From: Triticum aestivum
Lineage: Eukaryota > Streptophyta > Magnoliopsida > Poales > Poaceae
Reading direction: 5' to 3'
DNA: 64,000 nt
NCBI RefSeq assembly: GCF_018294505.1
Contig: NC_057808.1
Span: forward strand, 223,527,325-223,591,324
The notes under the pieces are model-generated. The model made no database searches and had not been told where the DNA came from. It saw only the letters and a list, made by a program, of their open reading frames with translations. Of this stretch, positions 35,520-47,054 are shown in pieces. The first letter of the stretch is position 1. Each line of letters opens with the position of its first letter. A program made the position numbers and the translations under genes.

Positions 35520-36447
35520 ATGGCGCCCAAGAAGAAGTCCGGTACTTTGGCCCATCCATCCACCTCGAAGGCTCCGCTGCCCGTGGCCTCGAATGCCGCA
35601 GGGGATGCGGAGGCAAGCGAGGACATGAACGCTGCTGGGGACATGGTCATTGGAGCAGGTGGCGCCATCACCACTTCTCCCGCGGCCGACATGGGGGCAG
35701 GAGATATCGGAGGAGAACAGCATCAGCAGCGCCTCGACGGAGCCGCTGACCCTCGAGCACCACCGCCGTGCAACCCCGCTGCCCAGGTGGTCGTCCCACA
35801 GCAGCGTGGGGCGCGGCACCGCCGCCACCGCCGTGCAACCCCGCTGCCCAGGTGGTCGTCCCACAGCAGCGTGGGGCGCGGCACCGCCGCCATCGCCGCC
35901 ACTGGCACCGTCAGGAGCCAGGTGAAGGTGCAGTCGACGTCAACAACATCTATGCCAAGCACAGCCATGGAGGCTATGGCGCGAGCTCAGCTGCTATTGA
36001 GGTTTTCGCCGGCAGCCGAGCAGATGGATGAATGGCATGCCACCATCCAAAGCCTGCTCGGTTTCGCCGAAGCTGGGGGCTCACGACGAGCTGGCCCGCT
36101 ACAACCTCCCTAAGCGACAGCAACCGCCCGTACTGCCGGCCAAACAGAGGGGGCCGTCCCCACGGTGCAGTCTCCACCACGGCAGCCGGCGCGGGCGCAG
36201 CAGAATCAAGACCCGACAACGTCTCGATGGCCTCTTCTGGCCCTCAAGCACGTCCAGGCCAACGTCGAGCCTTGGAGGATAGGTGGCGGGGAGACGCATG
36301 CGTCGTCATAGATCGATGCTGCGGCGACCTCCGCCAGACCGATGGGTGCGGCGGCATCAACGTCGACGAGCCTGTGCTCGGTGTTGGTGGGTGCCTACCT
36401 TTCAAGGTCTGCTGCCCTACCTTTACACGAGAACTGCGGCAAGTCCG
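35520..36447 (+). pseudogene. gag: R4 gag, N-terminal part
   Basis: The likely start is ATG 35520 (MAPKKKSG), 100 bp after the LTR. The frame stays open to 36113, passing through a 65-bp tandem duplication that shifts frame. The coding sense then moves to another frame (36032-36447), which runs up to the solo LTR ending TRELRQVR. The N-terminus is low-complexity (Ala, Gly, Pro, Arg). The segment AEQMDEWHATIQSLLGFAEA is gag-like. Frame changes are needed more than once. Confidence 0.6.
35761..35890 (+). repeat. 65-bp tandem duplication inside R4 gag
   Basis: CACCGCCGTGCAACCCCGCT occurs at 35761 and 35826 and the 65-bp units are essentially identical. The unit is not a multiple of three, so it changes the reading frame between copies. 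Confidence 0.92.
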
Positions 36448-37877
36448 TGTTGGAGATATGCCCTAGAGGCAATCATGTATGATGATATTTCCTATGTGTT
36501 TATGAATAAAGATAGTCCTTGGACATTATCAATGATGTGTATCAGTAAGTATGTGACTTGTTTGTGGGACTATGCATTGTATGATGACTGTCCTAAAAGG
36601 TCCCTAGTCGAAAGGGCTGTGTGGACGCGCAGCCAACTAGACTAGCATATGACACGGCCGATGGTTTGGTCTCACTAGACATGTGGCATTGGATGCTAAC
36701 CGGATAATATGAACTTGGAAGGATCTAGCCGGATTTGAGGTAGTCGGATCCGAGTCGAGATAAGGTCCGAGTCGGACATACCCAACTATGAGGCGTAGTG
36801 ATATGTCATCTGTGAGTCTCTAGTACAACATATGTTCTATGTCCTAAGACCTGAGCTGGCACATGTACTAGGGATGGTGACAGACTTGCTTTGGGCCGAC
36901 CAAATGCTACTCCGTGACTGGGCAGTTACAAAGGTAGGTTTTAGGCTTGTCCAGACCCATGCTGCGAGACATGGTCGAGCAAGATGGGATTTTACCCTCC
37001 GATAAGGAGAGATATACTCTGGGCCCCTCATGTGATCCGGCCAGGATAAGCTCATGGCCATGCGACAAGGATTATGAGATAATCTGGTTTGTGGTCGGCA
37101 TCACTAGAACGAGAAAGAGGTTGGGCTAGCACAAGTATGACAGACTCGCCTTGAGCCCGACAACATATATCGTGTGGCAAAAGGAATGGAAGTATGATGT
37201 ACATGTTCGCCTAACCAGCTTCATAGTCTGCTTGGTGTTCGGCATGCCTTGCTAGGGGCCGCTACCAACCGTGCAGTTCGGAGGTGATCCGAACTGCGAC
37301 CAAGCCGGCTTGAACCTAAGGGGTCGCCTGCTTAAGGGAAGGAACCTATGAGGTCGGATCTGGGGACACTGGTCGGATGTGATCCGAGCTGTATTCGGAT
37401 ATTGGCCGAGTAGACTTATGGGCTTTAGGGTCCGTGCGAGGCCCAAGTGTTGAGCCCGCGACGGATGCCTATATAAAGTGGGGTGCGGCACACTCATGCG
37501 GTTGATCGCTTCGGCGTTGTCACTAGGGTTTGCATGTGTTGCGAATAGACATACCTCCACTCGCCGCCGGTTGTGTGATCGGACCTAGCAGTCCGCCGCA
37601 CGACGTTCCTCCTGCACGCGCGGATACCGTTAGAGGCGGTGCACTTGCGCCGCTCCGGCGATCCTGTACGTGGGAACCGACGACCGGCTGTTCGAGGGAG
37701 ATCGGACGAGGAGGAGACGATCCACGCGGACGCGCTGCCCCAACTCTTCTTCCGCTGCACGGCACTGCGCGTCTAGTGGTTACGAACTGTGATCCATCTC
37801 CCGTAGCATGTTCTTGGTTGTTCTGCGTGTAGGAAATTTTAATTTGCAGTCGACGCACCCTACCGTAGAACCCAACA
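36448..37877 (+). mobile_element. Solo LTR of a copia element (Angela/WIS/BARE-like) inside R4 gag
   Basis: It starts TGTTGGAGATATGCCCTAGA and ends AACCCAACA. A TATA box CTATATAAAG lies at 37470-37479. Flanking 5-mers GTCCG (36443-36447) and GTCTG (37878-37882) match at four of five bases. No internal copia sequence remains, so it is probably a product of LTR-LTR recombination. The family name is from memory. Confidence 0.85.
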
Positions 37878-37882
37878 GTCTG

Positions 37883-39130
37883 TTGGCCATCCGTACACAT
37901 GTTCAAGACAGAGATACCTGAGAAGTATGACGGGAGGCTGAACCCGGCAGAGTTCCTGAGCATCTACACCATCGCTGTTCAGGCTGCCGGGGGAAGAGAT
38001 GGGAAGGTGTTCGCCAACTACTTCCCTTTGGCCCTCAAGTCCAACGTGAGGTCTTGGCTGATGCACCTGCCAGAGAACTCCATTTCGTCATGGGCAGACC
38101 TGTGCGACGAGTTCATCAGTGCCTTCACCGGTGGCCACCAAGAGCCCGGCAGGCCCAGCGACCTGCAACTTCTTCAGCAGAAGGAAGGAGAAACTCTCCG
38201 TAAGTATTTGCAGAGATTTAGTAAAGTTCATAGAAATATTCCAAATATCCATCCGGCAGCCGTTATAGCAGCTTTCCAGTCCAATGTGCACAACCGTCGC
38301 ATTCGTTCCAAGATGAACATGTGGTTGCCCAAGACTGTGAAGGAGCTATACACACTGGTGGATAAGTGTGCTCGGGTGGAGGAAGGAAGGAAGTCGCCCG
38401 GAGAGGAAGGTTGCACCAATGTTGATTCAGAGGATGAGGATGAATCAACCAGTCAGAGAAAGGGCAAGAAGTGCGGTAAGAAGCCAAGAGATAAGGCAGT
38501 GATGACTGTGGAAGGTTCGGGCACACCTAGTACCGGCAAGAAGGCCAAGGTTGAGGCCCCTGGAAAGGAAGCTGCCACTTGCGCTGCCTACCGGGAAGCC
38601 GCCGCCGCCGAGAAAGCTGGGAAAGGTGATGGGCCGTACAGCAAGATCCATTGGACCAAGGGCCATGACCTTCAGGAGTGTTACCAGGTTGAGCAGCTTG
38701 TCAAGAAACAAAGGGCAGAATATGATAAGCGTGACAAGGAAAAAGGTCAGAATGCCGCTGGCGGTAAGGGCCGAGGCGGTGAGGCAAATCGCCCCAGCAA
38801 ACCCTTTCAGAACCAAGGAAATCCCGCCAGGGGTCAAGAGAAGGAAATTTGTGATGATGTGAGTGATGGAGGGGATGAAGAGGGAACCAGTGAGCAGGAG
38901 TTTCAGAAGGCCACTGACGCCCTATACATTGATGGGGGTGCATCTTTGCACACCTCTCACCGCCAACTCAAGCGATGGGCACGAGAGATCAATGTCGTGG
39001 AGCCAGCACCAGAGGCCCGGAAGCCGCTCAAATGGTCCCGCACGCCCATCATCATTGATGAGGAGGATCACCCTGGCTGCACCACTGCGGTAGGATGTTT
39101 GCCATTGTTGGTCTCCCAACAATTCGCAAC
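37883..39130 (+). pseudogene. gag: R4 gag core and start of protease
   Basis: Open from the solo-LTR border and, as a continuous frame, from 37899. The gag core (PF03732 type; WLMHLPENSISSWADLCDEF, then LQKEGETLRKYLQRFSK-like) fills about the first 140 residues. A basic linker follows with a degenerate knuckle (HWTKGHDLQECYQVEQL). The protease begins near residue 345 and a frameshift at about 39080-39100 moves it to the next frame. The frame upstream of the solo LTR and this frame are in register. Confidence 0.82.
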
Positions 39131-39772
39131 CTCAAGGTCACAAAGATGCTAGTGGATGGCGGGGCCGGGTTGAATCTGATTTCCCCGGCAGTCATCAGCA
39201 AGCTTCAGATAGGAGAAGAAGAGCTAGAGGTTACCGACATGTTTCAAGGAGTTAATCCCGGCAGGAGCCATCCCAAAGGGAATATTACATTGCCGGTGAT
39301 GTTTGGGGGAGAACTGAATTGTCGGACTGAGAAGATTGTGTTTGATGTGGTTGATCTCCCCCTGCCGTACAATGGGATTCTTGGATGCCCGGCCCTGGCC
39401 AAGTTCATGGCGGCATCCCACTATGCTTACAACACCTTGAAGATGCCCGGGCCACTAGGAGTCATCACTATCCCATCGGATGAGAAGGATGCAATTATCT
39501 GTGTGGACAAGATGTACCGGGATGCAGTCATAGCAGAGGCAGCGGCAGCCCCCGCCAAACAAAGCAAAGGAAAGAAGAGGGATTGTAGGACCTCCGGCAA
39601 GGACTCCAGGAAGCGTGCCCCCTCTGAGTGCACGGCACCCGTTGACGATGTGTCGGAGTGTTCCAACAACAAGAGATCCAAGGTTGCTGCACACCAAGTG
39701 AAGAAGGTCCCGGCAGGGATGGCTGGCATTGATGGTACTTTCACCATCAGCGCCGCCCTCGATGACAAATAG
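39095..39772 (+). pseudogene. R4 aspartic protease domain
   Basis: The catalytic loop reads LVDGGAGLNLIS, with DGG in place of the usual D(S/T)G; DGG is common in plant gypsy proteases. ILGCPAL near the end corresponds to the hydrophobic-hydrophobic-Gly motif. It ends at a TAG (39770), after which the same frame continues into RT, so this is a stop mutation. The enzyme would release Gag and Pol products from the polyprotein. Confidence 0.8.
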
Positions 39773-40842
39773 GAAAGCGCGCTCATTGCCTTCCTGTGGG
39801 CGAATATCGATGTGTTTGCCTGGCAACCATATGATATCCCCGGTGTTCCTAGGGAGGTAATTGAGCACCACCTTGTTGTCTGCCCACATGCCCGACCTGT
39901 CAAACAGAAAGTCCAGAAGCAGGCCTTGGAGAGGCAGCAGTTCATTGGCGAAGAGATCAAGAAACTGGAGGCAGCTGGTTTGGTCAAAGGAGTACTGCAT
40001 CCTACGTGGTTAGCAAATCCAGTGGTAGTCCAGAAGGTTAATGGGAATGGAGGCTTTGCATCGATTTCACATATCCCAACAAGGCTTACCTGAAGGACCC
40101 ATTTCCCTTGCCGCGCATCGACCAGATTGTGGATTCCACTTCAGGTTGTGATTTGCTCTCCTTTCTGGATGCGTACTTCGGATATCACCAGATCTTCATG
40201 TCCAAAGATGAAGAGAAGACGTCGTTCATCACTCCATCTGGTACATACTACTTTGTCTGCATGCCATTCGTACTAAAGAGTGTCGGGTCTACTTTTGCAA
40301 GGGAAGTCCAGATTGGTTTTGAGCCATAGTTACACAGAAATATAGAAGCCTATATGGATGATATCATGGTCAAAACCAAGGATAAGGCCACCCTTATCCA
40401 GGATTTGGAGGACACATTTGCTAATCTGTGCAAGATCAATTTGAAGCTTAATCCGGAAAAGTGTGTGTTTGGTGTTCCCTACGGCAAGCTACTTGGTTTC
40501 TTCGTGTCCCATCGGGGGATCGAAGCTAACCCCGACAAGATCAGAGCCATCAAATAGATCCAAGCGCCAAGGACAGTTAAGGATATGAGGCGCTTAACGG
40601 GATGTGTTGCCACGCTAAGTAGATTCATCTCCAAGTCTTCCGAGTGTGCCCTGTCGTTCTTTAAAATTTTGAAGAAGGCAAGGCCTATGAAGCGGACCCC
40701 GGAAGCAGATGCAGCTCTACAGGAGTTGAAGGCCTACCTATTATCTGTGCCTACCTTGGTTGCGCCCAAACCCCAAGAACTGTTGTTGCTATACTTGGCG
40801 GCAACCAACTAAGTGGTCAGTGCGGCCTTGGTAGCGCAGTGA
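39773..40842 (+). pseudogene. R4 reverse transcriptase
   Basis: RT fingers and palm are readable across two frames: LPRIDQIVDSTSGCDLLSFL, YHQIFM, then the active site YMDD at 40351-40362, then LNPEKCVFGV and LGFFVSHRGIE. A frameshift lies near 40055, and stops at 40327 (TAG), 40555 (TAG), 40810 (TAA) and 40840 (TGA) break it. The YMDD catalytic aspartates are intact. RT copies element RNA into DNA. Confidence 0.88.
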
Positions 40843-42000
40843 GAAGTGGATGAGGCAGAAAGCAAGCAGAAAACATCAGAGTCAGATAAGGATCAGGACA
40901 ACAATGAGCACGGCAACGAGAACAACCCCAAGGACGTGGCAAGGAAGAAAGTGGTGCAGCGCCCAGTATACTTCGTCGGCTCCTTGTTACAGGGGGCTAG
41001 ATCGAGGTACTCTGGTGTGCAGAAGTTGATCTTTGGTGTCATTATGGCCTCAAGGAAACTGCGCCACTACTTCCAAGCCCACGAGATCACGGTTGTCACT
41101 CGTTTTCCGTTGCAAAGGATACTCCGAAACCCTGAGGCTACTGGCACAATAGTACAGTGGGCATTGGAACTATCCAGCTTTGGTTTGAAGTTTGAGAGCA
41201 CATCAACTATTCAGAGCAGGGCACTGGCAGAGTTTATTGTAGAATGGATGCCAACCCCTGATGAGGAAGTGACAGGGACAGCTATCCCTGGCAAGGAATC
41301 ACCCCAAGAATGGATTAGTATTTTGATGGTGCTTTTTCCCTACAAGGTGCAGGGGCTGGCGTCCTTCTTGTTGCCCCCTCCGAGGATCACTTGAAGTACA
41401 TCGTCGAAATGCATTTTGCCCGGGAAGAAGCCACCAACAATACAGCTGAGTATGAAGGGCTCCTTGCCGGGCTTAGGATTGCAGCAGAATTGGGAATTAA
41501 GAAGCTGATCATTCGAGGAGATTCACAGCTTGTGGTGAGACAAGTTAACAAGGATTATCAAAGCCCATTGATGGAGGCATGCGTCAAGGAAGTGAGGAGA
41601 TTGGAGGAGCACTTTGACGGGTTGCAAACAGAGCACGTACCCCGTGCGGGAAACAGCATAGCTGATCACCTGTCAAAGTGTGCTGCGCAGAAGCTTCCTG
41701 TGGAACCAGGAACTTTTGTTCTTCGTCTCTCTCAGCCCTCCGTATCACTAGCAACAATGGCCCGAAAAAGGAGAAAGTTGGACTACGGTAAGCCTCTCTC
41801 GGTCGAGCCGTCCGCTCCCGGCAGAGACCCTGCCGGAAACAACTCCTCACAGCCTGCTAGACCACCCCCTCCAGCCGGGCCCATGGACCTCGCGAACGAG
41901 GCTGGTACTCCCGCAGCAGAGGAGGTGCCGCTAGTCCTCGTTGCCGAGCCCCAGGCTCCAACTTGGCAAGGCACATTGTCCACTTCCTCCAGACCGGATA
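40843..42000 (+). pseudogene. R4 RT tether and RNase H
   Basis: 40846-41320 gives the RT-connection region with RPVYFVGSLLQGARSRYSG and LRHYFQAH. A frameshift near 41320 precedes RNase H: first Asp in FDGAFS (41325), NTAEYEGLLAGL (Glu) and IRGDSQLVVRQV (Asp), then AGNSIADHLSK. All three visible acidic positions are kept. The frame changes again at about 41990 before integrase. Confidence 0.82.
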
Positions 42001-43196
42001 ACTCCCGGCGACCAAGATGAAGCTGAAAAAGTAGCCCGGAGGGCCAGTATGTATCAGTTTGTCGATGACACTCTATACAGAAGGAGGCCCAATGGTGTGA
42101 AATTGAAGTGTGTCTGCCAGGAGAATGGAAAGGAACTGCTGGCTGAGATTCACAGAGGAATGTGCAGCTCCCACATTGGATCAAGGGCATTAGTTGGGAA
42201 AGCATTCCGACAAGGATTCTATTGGCCCACAGCCCTCCAAGATGCAGTCGAGCTCGTCACGACATTTGAAGCCTGTCAGTTCCATTCCAAGAAAACACAC
42301 CTGCCTGCCCAAGCCCTTCAGACAATCCCTCTATCATGGCCATTTTCGGTCTGGGGGCTCGATATCCTCGGCCCCTTCCCCCGAGCAATCGGGGGCTTTG
42401 AATTCGTATTCATTGCCATCAACAAGTTTACAAAGAGGCCGAAAGTGACTGCCGTGAGAAAGGTGACTGCTCAGTCAGCTATCAAGTTCTTGAAAGAATT
42501 GGTGTGTCGTTTTGGAGTTCTGGCAAGGATCATCACCGACAACGGCACCTAGTTCACGAGCCACGCCTTCATGCAATATGTTCGTACCCTCGGATGGAAG
42601 ATCTCATTCGCCTCAGTGGCACACCCCTGGAGCAATGGACAAGCTAAGAGGGCGAACGCTGAAGTGCTATGTGGACTCAAGACAAGAACTTTTGATACGC
42701 TGCAGAAGCACGGCATGCGGTGGAACGAGGAGCTGTCGGTAGTCTCTGGTCCCTCAAAACGACACCTAACCGAGCTACCGGGCAGACTCCCTTCTCCCTG
42801 GTCTACGAGGCAGAAGCAGTTATCCCCACGGAACACATTTACGGGTCCCCTCGAGTGCTTGCCTACGATGAAGTAGCGCAAGATCAGCACCGGCGTCACG
42901 ACGCTGTGCTACTCGAGGAGAACCATCTCCGGGCTGCTATGCGTTTTGCACGCTACCAGCAAGCCCTGCGTCGCTATCATAGCCGCATGGTTCATGCCCA
43001 GTGTTTTGAGGAAGGTGACCTTGTCCTTAGGCACGTTCAGTCCGCCAAGGGTACAAACAAGCTATCACCAAAGTGGGAAGGCCCTTACCGGGTGGTACGA
43101 GTCACCAGACCTGGCACAGTCCGTCTGGAGACTGCAGATGGCACTCAGCTGCAAAACTCATGGAATATTGAGCATCTCCGCAAGTACTACCCGTAA
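42001..43196 (+). pseudogene. R4 integrase
   Basis: The zinc-binding domain keeps HRGMCSSH but the first Cys of the CxxC pair is Phe (TFEACQ). The core has GLDILGPF (Asp) and ITDNGT (Asp), then an in-frame TAG at 42550. The DDE glutamate position reads Lys (NGQAKRAN, codon AAG 42646-42648). A frameshift near 42745 precedes the C-terminal part, which ends KWEGPYRVVRVTRPGTVRLE...HLRKYYP at 43196, a chromatin-binding-like GPY/F module typical of gypsy elements. Integrase would insert the cDNA; this copy cannot. Confidence 0.85.
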
Positions 43197-45257
43197 GGCG
43201 CGGCTATCGGGCCCTGCCCGGCAGCCACCCTTTTGTATAGGCCTTGCCTCAGCTACATGTAACCCCTTGTACGAAGACGGGGCGATGACCCCATGCAAGA
43301 GAAAATAAAGAAGCGCTAAACGGGGACCCCAACTATGATTGCATGCATGCATGCATGAGCACACCAAGATCACTGCATAAGCATTTCATGAGCATTTGCA
43401 TATGCATATAGATAGGATTGCATCCTGCATTCATTCTCATCTACATGAAGTTGCAGGTTCCTGCCGTGGACTTGGCTTCGATAAAGATTGAGAAGATTGC
43501 CCGGCACAGCGATCCCCGGCAAGCCAAGCAGATAAGTGCTACCTCCTGTCCATTAGTGTTCTGTAAAGCTATAACTTTGCATGAGAAACCCCCACTCCTC
43601 TTTTGATACTTAGGTGCTCCCATCCATGACTCGAACGTTGCTTCGGTCAGGATGGTCGCAGTGGCCTTTGGTAAAAAGGAGTTGGCGGGGGGCTGGTCCC
43701 TCTGTCTTTTCCCCGGCAGACAAGAAGGGTACCGGCAGGATAGCCTGCCGGGGAAAACTCATTTATTTACATTAAAGAGGCACCTCACCTCTGCACGGAC
43801 ATACACATGCACGGGTTCCCGGCAAGGTTCATCTTTTTCATTCATATGCTAACACAAGTACAAGCATTACAGAACACAAAGATGGACTCGAGGGATTATA
43901 TTATTTGAATTAAAATTTGGCAAGTGCCGGCTGATTTAAGATTGAAAAAAGATAAGTGCCCTGTGATCCCCTCTTTTTGTTTTCCCTCCTTCAGGCACTG
44001 CGTCAGAAGGAGGAAAAGACGAGAAAAGGAGCACCCAAGCAGGAGCCCACCCCGGTCCCGTCAAGACTCGTTGGGCACGGCCTGACAAGACCGGGAGTGG
44101 CGAGGCTACGAAGGAGGAGTACGGGGACAGGGCGGCGCCTTCTGGTCGCCACCTCCAGAGCCAGCAAGAAGCCCCGGCTTGAGCGTCGGTGGAGTCATCC
44201 ACCAAAGCTTAGCCGGAAGACTGCTGGAGGCGAGGAGAAGGCGCCAAGAGAACATCCCTCCCTGGCTATCACCCAAAGAGGCTGGTGATGATGGTGCCGG
44301 GAGGGGAGGGGAAGAGCGGAAAGACGAGGAGGCAGGTTGCCGGTCGGAGGCGAAGGCATCCAGGCCCTCGTACTCCAACCTGACCCCGTGCCACCCGCCT
44401 TCTCCGTCTTCCCTCGCTTCCTCCTCACCACCGCTGCTCTCGGGAAGCGCTAAGACTCTAGTCCGGCGCCTCCAGCGGAGAAACAGCAAGCAGCCAAAAC
44501 GGCTAGGGGGCTTGAGGCACGCCACTCCCCTCCTTGGCGGGCAGGAAGGCGCGCCTCTCGTTGACAACAACCCCAAGACCTCCGGGAGGGGCAGTGCTGG
44601 GATTACCAACGATCTCCAGCCCCGCCTCCCGGTCGAGCCTCGAAGAAACCAAAAGGTTCACTGCGCCAAGGACCAGGCTCACTCCCCGAGCGTCAGCACC
44701 AACATGAGGAAACAATAACCCCAAGCAGGAGCCCGGGGGCTGGCCCCAGGCCCCTCTCTTCGACATAGCCAGCAGAAGCGAAAGATAAGAAGAGGAGGAA
44801 TGCAAAGATGGATAACTCTGCCCTCCTCCGCCCCTCCCTTTTATAGGCCGGGCGGGGAGGGCAGCTGCTCCATCAACGGGCGGCCACCGTCCTCCTCCAC
44901 CAAATCAAGATGACCGGGCCCTCACCATGATGCTCTCCCGCGCCACGCGCCTCCGTTACCTACCCCGCGCGATGCATCAGCATACGTGGCCAAGGATAAG
45001 GGCGCGCTGTGGGAAGAGTAAATTGGTAGTTTCTACCCCGTGCATTAGAGTCATTCATGGGCCATCACTAGAGCGGCCCCACCACTATTGGCTTTACACC
45101 ATGCGCAGGGAAACCGCAAACCAGCCCGAAATCAAGGCTGATAAAGAGGCAATGAAGACCTCAAGAGGCCGACCCCTTCAGCAACCCTGCCTGTGCACTT
45201 ATTAGGCCCTACCCCGATGACTCCCAGCAACGCGTTCGGGGCAGGCCCGGGGGCTTC
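43197..45257. other. R4 3' non-coding region with possible antisense unit
   Basis: After pol lies a 2-kb stretch with many CCGGCA(A/G) motifs and a GCAT-type run at 43339-43356. On the minus strand CCTATAAAAGGGAGG (rc around 44838-44851) precedes open frames (44805-44503, 44609-44106). On the plus strand 44179-44718 is also open, so the GC-rich composition alone may explain them. No family is recognised. Confidence 0.45.
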
Positions 45258-46165
45258 TGCCGGTGCAACAAACCCTGGGTCTGTTGCCCAGACTGTGCAC
45301 AGGCACAAGAGCAAGATTGAAGTACCAGCCCAAGTCAGAGTTCAAAGAACCAAGAGATTCGAAGAACCAACATGCATCTCAAAGAGATTAAGGCCAAGCC
45401 AAAGCAACAGGGTATCGCCAAGAGAAGGCCTCCTTTGCCGGGCAGGCGAGCCCGGCAAGGGGCGAGGCCACCCCCAGAAGCAGGCGCCCGGCGCCCCTGC
45501 AGGAACTCCCGGGGCTCGTGGAGGCAAAACCACCACACCAACCACTCCAGCACGACCCATGTCGTCGATCAATGTGGTGTCAAGCCGCAAGGTGATTAAG
45601 TGGTAGCCATTCGCCACATGGCAGCCATTTCCTACAGAAGAAACCCACAGATGACACCCGTCCTGCGACGTGTCAAGAGAACAGGCACGGAGCTGGCAAG
45701 ATAGCCCGGCAAGCCTTGTCGAGCAACCAGTGATGTGACACTAAGCGGTGCATTTAATGCGCCCTGTCAGCCCGCAGAGTTAGGTATGATAGCACTGTTT
45801 GCTATCATACCAGTGCATACTGACTACTTTGCCATTGTGGTGACCCCTTTACCTATAAAAGGAGGCCCAGGCACCCGTAGCAAGGGTTGGAAAGTTGATG
45901 AACCCAGACCCCCATACGCGTGTAGTCGCTACTGCCCTAACGCAGCCCCTGCCGGGCAAGTGTACTATGCTTCACCACCTCCATTCCACCATCAATCCAC
46001 CAAAGCAGGAGTACGCCTCGCGGCGGCCCGAACCTGAGTAAATTGCTTGTGTGCTCTTTGTCGTGCTGTCATACACTAGTATGCTCTTTGTGCAACACGA
46101 CGTCCCCCTACCGAACCAGCAAGGGGCCTCCTGGTCCCATAGGTGGCCACGGATATCCCGCGACA
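45258..46165 (+). repeat. R4 3' LTR
   Basis: TATA box CTATAAAAGG at 45853-45862. It ends GACA followed by the target duplication AACCT. Confidence 0.92.
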
Positions 46166-46170
46166 AACCT

Positions 46171-46426
46171 ATTTCAAGACCGGTGACCGAAGACAATGAG
46201 CAGCTTGGAAGGACTGAGGTGCTGCCAACTTTAAGACCAGATTTGTCCGATTCAGGGCTCCACAGACCCTCAAAGGTTCGAACTCTGGGGCGTGTGTGAA
46301 GATCTCAACGTCTCGAGCCTACCAGCTCGTTGCCCTATAGCCTAGCTTTGCCGGATTCGCGTCAGCGAGGAAGAAGATGGGCACAACAGTTTTCCCAGGT
46401 TGGGGCCACCTTGCGGTGTAAAACCC
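46171..46426. other. Old gypsy remnant, segment between R4 and R5
   Basis: Continues from 34502. TTTTCCCAGGTTGGGGCCACC followed by TGTAAAACCC near 46390-46426 looks like a piece of an LTR in reverse orientation. It is cut at AACCC by R5 and resumes at 53763. Confidence 0.5.
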
Positions 46427-47018
46427 TGATACGTCTCCAACGTATCAATAATTCATGAAGTATTCACGCCATTATATTATCATTCTTGGATGTTTTACAA
46501 TCATTTTATAGCAACTTTATATCATTTTTTGGGACTAACCTATTGACATAGTGCCCAGTGCCACTTGTTGTTTTTTGCTTGTTTTTTACATCGCGGAAAA
46601 TCAATACCAAACGGAGTCCAAACACAGCGAATCTTTTTGGAGATTTTTTCTGGACCAGAAGACACCCGGTGGGCCAAAGAAGTGCCACAGGGGAGCTCCG
46701 AGGAGAGCACAACCCACCTGGGCGCGCCTCGGGGCCCAGGCGCACCCAGGAGGGTTGTGCCCACCTCGGTGGCCTCCCGCACCGCTTCATTGCCCTATAA
46801 ATTGTCAAATACTCCAAAAAAACCGAGGTAACCCTAGATCATAAGTTCCGCCGCCGCAAGCCTCCGTAGCCACAAAAACCAATCTAGACCCCGTTTCGGC
46901 ACTCCGCCGGAGGGGGAAATCATCACCGGTGGCCATCTTCATCATCCTGGCGACCACCATGATGAGGAGGGAGTGGTCCACCCTCGGGGCTGAGGGTTTG
47001 TACCAATAGCTATGTGTT

Positions 47019-47054
<36 letters not shown>

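Larger units (their letters stand above)
34503..46165 (+). mobile_element. R4: gypsy (Ty3-type) LTR retrotransposon with gag-pol, degenerate
   Basis: LTRs 34503-35419 (917 bp) and 45258-46165 (908 bp) start TG(T/C)CGGTGCAACAAACC and end CCCGCGACA. The target duplication AACCT is perfect (34498-34502, 46166-46170). A putative primer-binding site, TGGCGTGCCGGCTAGGGGGA, starts at 35424, and a purine-rich GGCCCGGGGGC tract precedes the 3' LTR. The domain order gag, PR, RT, RNase H, INT marks it as Ty3/gypsy. A copia solo LTR lies in gag. At least five frameshifts and six stops make it non-functional. Confidence 0.93.

Noticed and set aside
35435..35968. Minus-strand open frames opposite R4 gag
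   Set aside because: They mirror the repeated Ala/Pro/Arg-rich gag sequence; shadows of the real frame.
44106..44718. Overlapping long open frames on both strands (167 and 179 codons)
   Set aside because: The region is very GC-rich, frames are open on both strands at once and no domain is recognisable, so I describe it only as a possible antisense unit and do not call a gene.
46270..46300. GGTTCGAACTC resembling a tRNA B box
   Set aside because: No matching A box, acceptor stem or anticodon arm at the right distances; judged chance similarity.
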